A stretch of 64,000 bases of DNA from the NCBI RefSeq assembly GCF_032854445.1, contig NC_088306.1:7067924-7131923 (forward strand). The letters run 5' to 3'. Shown here piece by piece: positions 55,385-64,000 of the stretch. The notes under the pieces were generated by a model, which saw nothing but the letters and a program-made list of their open reading frames with translations, did no database searches and was not told where the DNA came from. This DNA comes from Liolophura sinensis (lineage: Eukaryota > Mollusca > Polyplacophora > Chitonida > Chitonidae). Each line of letters opens with the position of its first letter. Within the stretch, counting starts at the first letter, position 1. Both the position numbers and the translations under genes were made by a program.

Positions 55385-56190
55385 TTTTAGCAGGCGTTGT
55401 GTTCATTTGCCTGCCTTTACGCGTGGTTCATATCTGGTCATCAGGATGATTAGTGTACAATTAACTCCAATATGTGTGCTCTATGCATCGTTACCACAAT
55501 TACCTGCCTTACGGCAAGTCTCGTTATCAGAGATTTTTCTACATAACTGCCGTTACATGAGCTTCATATCTGGTTATCAGGTTGGTCTGTGTAAAACTGT
55601 CATTACGTGTACTCGAAGTATGGCTTTCAGGGTTACCTGCCTGGCCTTGATTAATGTCTGGCCGTCAAGAGATTTTGCAAATAAGAGTCCTTATAAGCGC
55701 CCGTCATGTCTGTCTATCACGAGGATTTGAGCATTATTGCCAGCCCTTAGGCGTGCTTCATTCCGTCTATCACATGCCAGAATTTGTGTACAATGGCACC
55801 CCTTACTACTTTTCATGTCTTTCTATGAACAATGACCTCCCATTATTAGTTTTTCAAGTCTTGTTATCATGACGAATTGTGCGCAATTGCTTGTCACGCG
55901 TGTTACGGTTAACATGTATAATTGCCTGCCCTTTATGTGTGCGTGAATCATCGTGATGGGCTGTACACATTTACCTACCCTTATTATACATGTTTCATAT
56001 TAGATTATCATGGGATCTTATCCAATGTGGGGTTTTTATTTTATATCAACGTATGTGCTTATTATCTGCACTTCTCCATTTTTTGTCTTTGTAATCACCT
56101 TCAATTACGCCAGGCTTGACCTCGTTACACATAAATTGTGCACATTTAAGGCAGACATGTGTTCATCTATCCTTCTCTTTTACATCAAAC
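55385..56190 (+). repeat. Old degenerate ~55-60-bp tandem repeat
   Basis: The order TTGCCTGCC(C)TTACGCGTG, GTTCATATCTGGTCATCAGG, then ATTAGTGTACAATT recurs in altered form down the region: GCCGTTACATGAGCTTCATA with TCTGGTTATCAGG; CCAGCCCTTAGGCGTGCTTC with GTCTATCACATGCCAGAATT; GCCTGCCCTTTATGTGTGCG with AATCATCGTGATGG; CTACCCTTATTATACATGTT with AGATTATCATGGG. About 14 units, heavily diverged. Frames here are by-products. Confidence 0.7.
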
Positions 56191-57640
56191 TTCCTCGAAT
56201 TCGCTCATATAAGTCAAATCTGCAATTGAGCAAAGGAAACGCTAATCATTCACCTCATGATTGGCCATGTCTCAGTCCGAATTATGTGGAAATAAAATAT
56301 ACATATATATTCAGCGTGGGAAGTTAGCATTCCGACTTCATGAAAACACACAAGGGAAATCAAACCGGCGTGCTAGTTTTAGTAGCGTGTGATTGGGTCA
56401 GTATGCTCTCAGTCCAAGCCACGTTGTTGACTTCCAGTGTGCCATGGATGGTTTATTGTGCCTGATAGGTTCCAGACAGGTTTCTTGATGGATTTCTTGG
56501 ACGGTTCCGGGTTGCATTGACGTTAAGCGGACCTGCCAGCACACTCGATTTCGTTTATGTCAAGCCGTCCTCGCGATATTGCTAAATTACCGCTCACACT
56601 GCTGGAGTGGACGAAAGATGGGAGGAGTAGAGACTTGAGCTGTCACCAGCGATGCCTGTGCCGATGCGGCAGAAGGTCGTAGCCGGGGCATTTGTAGACA
56701 GGACATATGTCGCTATCGATCAGAAGGCACTTTTAACTACGGGCTCACTGGCTGTCTTCTTCTGTAAGAGCTGATAAGCCGCGCTATGTGCGTGTGTGAC
56801 GCCCCTAACAGGGGAATTCCCTATTGTGGCCAGGTTTAGAACAGCAAGTGCTGCATTAGTCTTGTTATATTAACTCAGCTAAGGCGTTTACCTCAATGGG
56901 CCGCGCAAAAACGTTCCAAACCCATATAAAAGCCAGTGTTGTTTGTTATGCAACTGACTCAAGGTTTGTCCTGGTGATTATACAGTAAAAATGACAAGAG
57001 CTACTTTTTATCTGGACTCTGTGAAATATCTGCAATCCGCGGTTGTTATGCCTAATACCGCTACATATCCTCTCTGCACATTCGTCGACATTTAATCTGA
57101 TCGTGTTCATACACCATATGCTTCTGCTTCCAAGCCATCCCCGACCCTAGTCTACCCCCTCCCCCCCCCTACAATCCGCTTCACCTGTTATCACATTAAC
57201 ACTTCCTGTATCACAAACGTCACCATCCCACGGTTCCCAAGTCCGGAGGTTTGTCAGGAGGTAATGACTAAAGTCGGAGGTCTACTCCCACCACCCCGAT
57301 TTCCTCCATCGATAAAATTCTTGAGCGGTAAACGCCATTCACTTAAATGAAATGAAATTCATCCCACCCCCGCCTGTAATAAGGAGAAAATTTCCCGCCG
57401 AAACAAGTTGGTGCCAAACTATGTCAAACACATGGTGATCCATCCTCTGCTGTAACCTTGCAGTGCGGAGCACTCTTATGGGCAAAACATTACAGAAATT
57501 GGAATGGTTTACAAAACGGAACCAAACACTCCACTTGTTTTAAGCGGTCCGTGTTTCCTCTTTTCAGTTCAAAACATGTGTTGCATTAGTTGCATGAGTG
57601 CATTGATTTTCCTTTCTATGTAGCAAATTTTTCAACTTAA

Positions 57641-57671
<31 letters not shown>

Positions 57672-57675
57672 ACAA
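57641..57675. repeat. C17 followed by (CA)n
   Basis: Seventeen C, then CACACACACACACA with one interruption. Confidence 0.97.
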
Positions 57676-58789
57676 CACACGAAAGTCCAAAACTTTCGGC
57701 CGAGGTCAGGCCATATAACCGCATGCAGCTTGAACTTAAATCTACAGCATCAATTCAAAATAGACATAATTTTGATATGTTTTAATCAGGTGACAAAACA
57801 GTGCAGAAATTTATACTGCATTAACATCCAATCTGTCCACATCCTATCTTCAGTTCGAAGGCAAATCTTGAACCGAATTTGACGAATTGTGCTTTTGTAA
57901 CTTTGGGCTATTCTCTCCATCAACAGTAAGCTGCAGTGTCGCTGGCTGCCAACCGGACCCGTTCCTCACGGCACTGCGTGTCTACTCCACACAGGCTTGT
58001 TCACAACACCGAAGCTGAGCCGCGTTGAGAACACATAAAATGTCTGAGAGAAATTTCCCGAAGGAATCGGATGCGCTGAATGTCGTAACGAAAGCATTAA
58101 TCTATGGTTGGCTCTGACAATGGTGAACGTGATGGTTATTGTCAATTTGAAACTATTTGGCACGTTTGCGGTTGACAGACGAACAGATGGGAGCTTCAGC
58201 TTGCGTCTGTTCAACGACAGAAACGGCTTGTGCTGTTGAAAGTTATATAAGACGAAAACGAAGAAACATGTGTCTGTACATTGAAATGTCAAACGACACC
58301 CACTGGACTCAAACTGGAACATGCCTGAGGAAGTCTACTTGCGCTGTTTGAAAACCCATATAGGGTCCATTTTCGTAGGCAAAGAATGGCACGGGTGTTC
58401 GTAGGTTTGTAGCCTGCCTTTGTTGTGTATGACTTCTTTCTGATTGTGCCCGGATGAGAACTGCATTTTGTCGACAAATCAGACAACTCCTAGTAAATTA
58501 AGATATTATTTTAAAATATACTATTTAAAGCGATCTAGAAACATTACTTGTTTTCACTCTGCTTATGGGTAATAAAAATACGCATGTGTTTCTACCTATT
58601 TTGGTTACCAGAAAAAGATAAGCAATTATAGTCGATTTGCGTGCTGTTTATGCATATTTCGTGGGACGCTGAGTATTAAGTACACATGTCTAAAGTTGTG
58701 TGATCCTTTATCCACGTTTCAGTATTGATTTCTTTCTGTAAATTCTAAGTGAAATGGAGAATTAACTCCAGGATACACTGGACAAATCA

Positions 58790-58866
58790 GTCCCCCTTCT
58801 CCCTCTCATTTAAAACCCCTCTCCCTCCCCTCTCCCTCCCCTCTCCCTCCTGGACCCCCCCCCCCA
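58790..58866. repeat. CT-rich (CCCTCTCC)n tract
   Basis: Pyrimidine-only stretch with units CCCTCTCCCTC, ending in a poly-C run; a mirror-type purine/pyrimidine tract that could form triplex DNA. Confidence 0.9.
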
Positions 58867-59515
58867 TTTAATCTCTTACCACAATGATCCGTTCATGCAC
58901 GACTATTCTCCATGGGCATCACAACGCATAATGCTTGACTGCATATGTCAAAGATATTGACTGAGTATTGACACGATGTCTTCACGATAACTGACAAGAT
59001 CCGCCACAATCCGCCACAATCTGCCACAATATGCCGAAAAACAACATCGGCTACACGACTTAATTCGTTCATATTTTGAGCCTTTAGGCCTGTACCTATT
59101 AAGTCGCTGTTAAAGGCAATGCGACAGAATATGACAGCGCAACCACGCACGGCATTATGTTTTCAGGCGAACTCAAAGTGGCGGACAAAAAAAATCTACA
59201 TTGCTGCCATTTGCATGGAAATGATTACTGAAATAAAGAGCATCTGTTCCATTTACAGGTAAATTGCAGTTCACTGCGTTCAGTAACGGGTCACGGTGAA
59301 CTGCACTTACGATCAACCACGGCTTACCAAGTGCATAATTGCCCATTCACTAACGTATTAAACTGAAATGAAATACTGGAAACTGCAGATTTGCCAGATG
59401 TGTATGGGGTTACCGTTCATGTAATTCAAAATCCCGCCATTTCACGTGAAGTTTCGATAAAATGATGTGACTGACACGGGAACAGGCACCTTTCTGTATA
59501 GTTGATGTATTTACT

Positions 59516-59735
59516 TCTTTGATTGGTGTTTTACTCAAGAATATTAGACTTATGGGACGGCGGCCAGCATTACGGTGGGAGGAAATCAGACAAAGCCCGG
59601 GGTAAATCCACGGACAGCCAGGTTGCTGGCAGACCTTTCCACGTACGACTGGAGATGAAGCCAGCGACCAGATTGGTGAGAGTCTCCTGGGTCATTCCGC
59701 CGCGCGGGCACGCTAATCACATTGGCCATGGATAT
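59516..59735 (-). mobile_element. SINE-1, nearly full length
   Basis: TTCTTTGATTGGTGTTTTAC, a missing GCCGTA (deletion), TCAAGAATATTAGACTTATG, GGCGGCCAGCATTACGGTGG, GGTTGCTGGCAGACCTTTCC and head complement TTGGTGAGAGTCTCCTGGGT, CGGGCACGCTAATCAC. No target-site duplication was identified. Confidence 0.92.
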
Positions 59736-60355
59736 GGCCTTTAATATATGAATTTTATGGAGTGCTAAACACAAGTTTAATGTTAGCTTGTCTTAGAAAT
59801 ACTTGAAATCAGAGAAAAAAGGCAGATTGAACTTATATTTAAACTCTTTAATGTGAGAAGTCTGCTGTTTTTGTTGTTGTTGTGATTAGGAGCATTTGTC
59901 ATATAATGTTACATATTTTGTATCATTACGTTTCATGCAAAGTTGTGTTCGCATTAAAATCCTGTCTGCGACCCTGTATATTGCCGGTCACATATGTAGC
60001 TAGTCTCATTAAATATCACTTATGCTCACTCAACTTCGTGAAAATGTTTACCCGTATACAATAAGTGACCACTGGATAAAGATTTAAAAACATCACCCTT
60101 CCTCTCTGAGAACAAGTGTTTGCCATGGATTTGTGCGCATGCGTCGTACTTAGACCAGAGATTTGTGGTTAAATGAGCAGAAGACACGCGAACGATTTGT
60201 CTCGCGGAGTCTCCGTTTTCAATAAATAAATTACGTGGGAATTCCCTTGACACGCGAACCGGTGGAAAATCATCACATGTCTCCTGGTTGTGCTGAACCC
60301 AGACGCTGTCTTCAAACAAATCCGCTCCATTATATAGCCTCGGAGTAAAAAACAC
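59736..60355. other. No gene or repeat recognised
   Basis: A 109-codon reverse frame (60026-60355) with no recognisable domain. Nothing else was seen. Confidence 0.4.
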
Positions 60356-60600
60356 AGAATGCAGAAATGTTAGACGGATATAATTACATGAAATTGCAAA
60401 ATGCGCGGAACGTTAGATTGAGGAAATTTCAAAATGCTGAAAGTTCAGAGTGTAGAAATGACAGAATTAAGAAAATTCAGAGTATGACTATGCTTAATGG
60501 AGAAAATGTAGAGCGTAAAAAATCATGAATATACAAAATAGAGTGAAGAAATTGCAGAGTAGAGAAATTGCAGTAAAAACTTGGCAAGGTGCAGAAAATG
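60356..60600. repeat. Degenerate ~14-bp AGAAATTGCAGAGT repeat
   Basis: Motifs such as GAATGCAGAAATG, GAAATTGCAAAATG, AAATTTCAAAATG, GAAAATTCAGAGTATG, GAAGAAATTGCAGAGTAG and AGAAATTGCAGTAA recur about every 14-16 bases. A purine-rich old minisatellite. Confidence 0.7.
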
Positions 60601-60809
60601 CCGCGTTCAGTTGATTGCAAGTGTAATTGAAGAATGCAAATATCGGAGAATGCATAATTACATCTTATATTAATTCAATATATTAATGCAATATATTAAT
60701 TCTGCTGTCGTAAAGCAAGTAATTCTCCTGGCATAAAGCTTTTGGGGCAATAAGCACGGAAGTCTGAAAAGGCCATCATCGTAAAGTTGTACCATTGTTT
60801 CATGGCCGG

Positions 60810-60960
60810 CATGGAGTGTAGCGATGACACGATGATACGAAACGATAGCACGACAGCACGAAGCGTTGACCCGATACTAGCTTCGTACCATCGCTTCGTG
60901 CTGTCGTGCTATCTCTTCGTGCCGCCGTGCTATCGCTTCGCATCACCGTGCCATAGGCCT
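60810..60960. repeat. GCACGA/TCGTGC repeat with 22-bp perfect inverted repeat
   Basis: The 22 bases at 60844-60865 (starting GATAGCACGACAGCACGA) are exactly complementary to 60892-60913 (starting CGCTTCGTGCTGTCGTGC), with a 26-bp spacer. Flanking bases carry further variants of the same GATRGCACGAAGCG motif on both strands (CGATGATACGAAACG before; CTCTTCGTGCCGCCGTGC after). It would make a long hairpin or cruciform. Related sequence lies at 61215-61340. Confidence 0.85.
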
Positions 60961-61214
60961 TAAGACAAGTAACGCAGTGAATTTATTACTAGTTCCGCTT
61001 CTGCTTCCTACTTAAAGAGATAGCCATTTAAGCCACAAAGAAATATATATTTATGTGCTGACCAAAGAATAAGAAAAAACTTAAGTTACAATTGTAAAGG
61101 ATACAGGGGTGCTACCCATCTCCAATATCAGCAATTTGGCAAATTTTTAAACAAGTATCAGTAGCGGAAACAGAAAATAAAGACCACAATGCACTGCTCT
61201 CATCACGTGAGTAT

Positions 61215-61340
61215 TATTGTGAGTGCGATGGCACGAAGCGATGCCACAATGGTACGATGGTACGAAGCGATCGAGCATCGTGTCATCTCTTCGCACCCTC
61301 GCGCCATGGAACGATGGTATGGTGGTAGGATGGTGGCTTC
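61215..61340. repeat. Second GCACGAAGCGATG-type repeat cluster
   Basis: GCGATGGCACGAAGCGATGC, ATGGTACGATGGTACGAAGC, then the opposite strand CATCTCTTCGCACCCTCGCG and ATGGAACGATGGTATGG. Same motif family as 60810-60960, about 400 bp away. Frames at 61147-61407 lie across it. Confidence 0.75.
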
Positions 61341-61494
61341 CATAGATATGCATTATTATTCTGAATATGTGACAGTTATTCGTTGTCTAAAGATTCTAAA
61401 CTCTTGAATACGTGTGCAAAATTCAACGGAACGCATAAGGAAATCAAACCAAAGCATAAACTGAACGGTAAAGACACAAACAAAGAATTGGTGT

Positions 61495-61565
61495 TATTTA
61501 TTTATGTATTCATTTCATTGGTGTTTTACTTCGTGACCAAGAATATCTCGCTTCCAAAAGGGTAA
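61495..61565 (-). mobile_element. SINE-1 3' remnant
   Basis: TTTATTTATGTATTCATTTC, ATTGGTGTTTTACTTCGTGA, CCAAGAATATCTCGCTTCC. The rest of the element is missing. Confidence 0.7.
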
Positions 61566-63165
61566 TCAGGCGTAATGATGATTTGAATCTTGGGCTTCCT
61601 TCCTCAAGTTAAAGGTGGTAACAATGTGACGCTGTTCATTGGATATTTACGAATGCCTAATAAAACGTTTGCGAGAATTAAAGTAATACCAGATGTTTGC
61701 TAGAAAAATGGCTTTGGCATAATACCGGTAATGCTGGCAAATTTAAAAGTTAATAGTTTTGAAACCCTATCCTAGGGTACCCAGCAGGTATTTGGGAAAA
61801 GGAAAAGAAAAAAAAGAACAACAAAGTGATTTTTTGTGAGAATTTTATTATGACTTGTACATTACAAAATTTTACCCATAAAGTCATGGGATTTGTTTTT
61901 CTTATGACTAAAACTCCTTAGGCCAGCGCTAGAAAGTGGGCATAGAGGCCACAAGTGCTCATTGTTTGCCGTGTCGAAGTCGTGTGGGCTTAGTCGACAA
62001 CGCTCTCCTTTCAGGCTGTGTGATCTTGTCAATAGCTTCCGACCACGTGATGTATAATGCACAATGCTGCCTACTCTTCGGATTAATAAGCAGAGTAATT
62101 AGACTTCGCATGACACCATGGAGATAATCACATGACTCAGAAAATTACCAGCCGATTTGGCTTCTCATAAGTAACGGAGAACCGCTGTGGATTAACAGGG
62201 AAACTTCCGCGAGCAACGGCTTAATTCCCGTTTACAATGGCTGCCTAACAACCGCCTAATGAGGAAAATGTCGTCTAAATAGCGCGAGGGCTGCGCCGAT
62301 AGAAAATTGGAGGAATTTTATCAATGCACAGTAATAAACCGACAAGCCAATTAAATAATTTGGCAAACTATTGGCTGTTGTCACTCACTGTATCATACCT
62401 TCAATCAGCTACTCAGAATCCGTGATCATAACTCATTTGGTCATTCAATTACATTTATACAACAAACCATACGTCTTGATGTATTTAAGAATGTATTTTG
62501 TTTTTCAATCTGGGTATGCTTCTTGGGTGAAAATTTACCTTGATATTTAGAACAAAATTTTAAAATGGCGTGTTAAACAGTTCAGAGGTTCAACGCAATA
62601 TATCCTCATATTGCACGTTTATATGATTTAAAAACATTTGGAATTAGTAAAAAATGGCCAACCTTCGGTAGGTTATGCTTCGGGAAGAACGTGAAGTCTC
62701 TAGGAAACTCAGGGGAGACAACTGTGTTTTTTTTTTGTATTCAGTGTATATAATTACACCAGTATTTTACTGGATACCTGTACAGGACTGTGTGTGACCG
62801 TATACTCTCGAAACTGCCATGTTAGATAAAAACTTGAAAATGATACATTCAGCATTTCGGTTGTGGTGGTGGACCAATAGCATTTATAACACTTCCGGTT
62901 TCCTTCATCCATTACACACCTTCATACTTCGAATTTTACATTTAGTAAGGTGTTACAGCTCAGTAAGGTTGATAAATATTAGCCGGCGGCTACAAAGTAC
63001 AGGTAGTTCGGTAGTTCAGTAAGCTCTATATAAATGTCTAGCCCCCCATGTATGTTTTAACCTGCTGCTATACGCTAGACCCCCCCCCCCTTAATCCTCT
63101 GACTCTCTTTATAACGTCCTACTCTTCTCCTCAGTCTGTCATTGATATCTTATCTGTATTCATAT
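61566..63165. other. No gene or repeat recognised
   Basis: Short frames only; an 11-base C run at 63080-63090. No similarity noticed to the named families. Confidence 0.4.
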
Positions 63166-63167
63166 AT

Positions 63168-63412
63168 GTCTTTATTTATTCATTTATTAATTTGATTGGT
63201 GTTTTAAGCCGTACTCAAGAATATTTCAGTTATGCTATGACGGCCAGCATTATGGTGGGATTAAACCGTGCTGAGCCCGGTAGAAACACACAACCATCCG
63301 CAGGTTGTTGACAGACATTCCCACTTACAGCCGGAGAGGAAGCCAGCATAAGCTGGACTTGAACTGACAGCGACTTCATTGGTAGGAGGCTCCTGGGTCA
63401 TATCACATTACA
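63168..63412 (-). mobile_element. SINE-1, nearly full length, head truncated
   Basis: Reversed tail TTTATTTATTCATTTATTAA, TTTGATTGGTGTTTTAAGCC, CAGCATTATGGTGGGATTAA, AACCATCCGCAGGTTGTTGA, AAGCCAGCATAAGCTGGACT and CATTGGTAGGAGGCTCCTGG. It ends before the A-box region. The frame 63048-63311 runs into it. Confidence 0.93.
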
Positions 63413-64000
63413 TTTCGTATGTATTTATATATACAACATATATTTTGTATGGTACACTTACATTTTCCATGTTTATGTCATGTGGCTTAGCCAAGCAACT
63501 ACTTTTTCTTATTATTGTTTTTTTTAACACATCAAAACGTATTCTTCAAAAGGTCTAAAAGAACTTCCATCGTTCGAGTAAGTCGTCCACTTCGCCACGG
63601 GACATGTCATTACAACTTGAATTGCCCCCCAGCCCCACCCCCGCTCCTCCAACCACCACCCCCCACCCATCCCCACCAGTTCAGTATGCTGTGTAGTCTT
63701 TTGTACAGTCCTGCCTTTGTCATGAGGTTTTTTGGGTAAAATGGCATAAATCAGATATTACAGGTGAATATTTGCATCTCAGCTTGGGCACGAGTCAGCA
63801 TTGCGCTGCAAAATGTACCCGGTAGCATGGAAAGGGCGGCATGTACAGTGAAAAACATTATAAAGAGTATGACAGGGAACGAGAAGGCAAGGTCATTTCT
63901 TTTCTCCCGATATACTATGCGGGGAAAGAGACAGGCGTTGATAATCAGCTGGGAAACCATCACTTACCTCCCCCACAAGGCGGGCTAGAAGCTACAAAGG
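63413..64000. other. No gene proven; 70- and 74-codon frames near window end
   Basis: 63764-63988 (+) and 63751-63963 (-) are open. On the minus strand GGGGGAGGTAAGTGATGG at about 63958-63975 is a good match to a splice donor consensus (AG|GTAAGT), so a minus-strand exon could lie at the very right edge. No protein domain was recognised. C-rich stretch at 63630-63670. Confidence 0.35.

Larger units (their letters stand above)
56191..59510. other. No gene recognised; scattered low-complexity C tracts
   Basis: C-rich tracts at 57160-57170, 57641-57657 (17 C, followed by a CA run to about 57674) and 58790-58866 (CCCTCTCC-type units ending in about 11 C). A short 10-bp repeat CGCCACAATC occurs three times at 58998-59030. 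The 118-codon reverse frame at 57966-58322 has no recognisable domain. No SINE was seen in this 3.3-kb stretch, the longest without one after 42-44 kb. Confidence 0.5.

Noticed and set aside
1-64000. Bacterial, phage or viral system (operons, toxin-antitoxin, integrated virus)
   Set aside because: There are no compact gene runs, ribosome-binding sites or recognisable viral or bacterial proteins. The only mobile-element protein trace is an animal-type LINE tail.

Overview
This window looks like gene-poor, repeat-rich, intron-containing-type animal nuclear DNA, most probably from a mollusc or another lophotrochozoan. The evidence is direct: there is no operon-like or phage-like packing, the reading frames are short and scattered, and the space is filled with tRNA-derived SINEs, microsatellites, minisatellites and old transposon debris. 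The mollusc assignment is inferred from the style of the SINE families (a (AAAT)n-tailed family, and a second family ending in a GTACGACGTTAAACCCC-type 3' end) and cannot be proved here. I found no convincing protein-coding gene, rRNA gene or functional tRNA gene. The only recognisable protein homology is a broken 3' end of a non-LTR retrotransposon (RNase H tail plus zinc-knuckle-like C-terminus) near 16.4-16.9 kb.

Families, with names invented for this report. SINE-1 is about 250-280 bp, with a tRNA-like head, a C-rich core and an (AAAT)n tail. It has more than 20 copies on both strands, four of them with clear target-site duplications (5.5, 8.6, 13.0 and 52.9 kb). SINE-2 is a second tRNA-headed family (1.6, 12.4, 21.4, 37.6-38.3 and 50.9 kb). 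Families A to H are unclassified dispersed repeats seen as two to six diverged copies. A is about 1.2 kb (7, 15, 25, 29 and 30.5 kb). C is about 0.4-0.6 kb (4.6, 35.1, 37.1, 37.8 and 43.9 kb). G is about 2 kb (11.7 and 20.6 kb).

Layout: 0-8.8 kb, SINEs and families C, D, F, A. 11.2-13.8 kb, families E and G with nested SINEs. 14.9-17.1 kb, family A, SINE-1, LINE remnant. 17.5-18.7 kb, 52-bp satellite. 20.6-22.9 kb, second copy of G containing a 66-bp tandem array. 23.1-23.7 kb, 29-bp degenerate array. 24.4-28.4 and 29.8-33.3 kb, a direct duplication of roughly 3.5-4 kb that itself carries SINEs and an inverted family A copy. 33.8-34.2 kb, inverted repeat. 37.1-38.3 kb, a SINE-2 split by a family C insertion. 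40.3-42.1 kb, three consecutive tandem arrays, the first grown from a SINE-1 end. 43.9-44.6 kb, family C split by a SINE-1. 47.3-48.8 kb, 21-bp minisatellite. 54.9-56.2 kb, a 27-bp array followed by a degenerate array of about 55 bp. 60.4-61.3 kb, degenerate purine-rich repeats and a GCACGA-type array with a 22-bp perfect inverted repeat.

No genes can be seen working together. The interest lies in how the repeats nest, duplicate and convert into tandem arrays. All repeat boundaries were drawn by eye and may be off by tens of bases.
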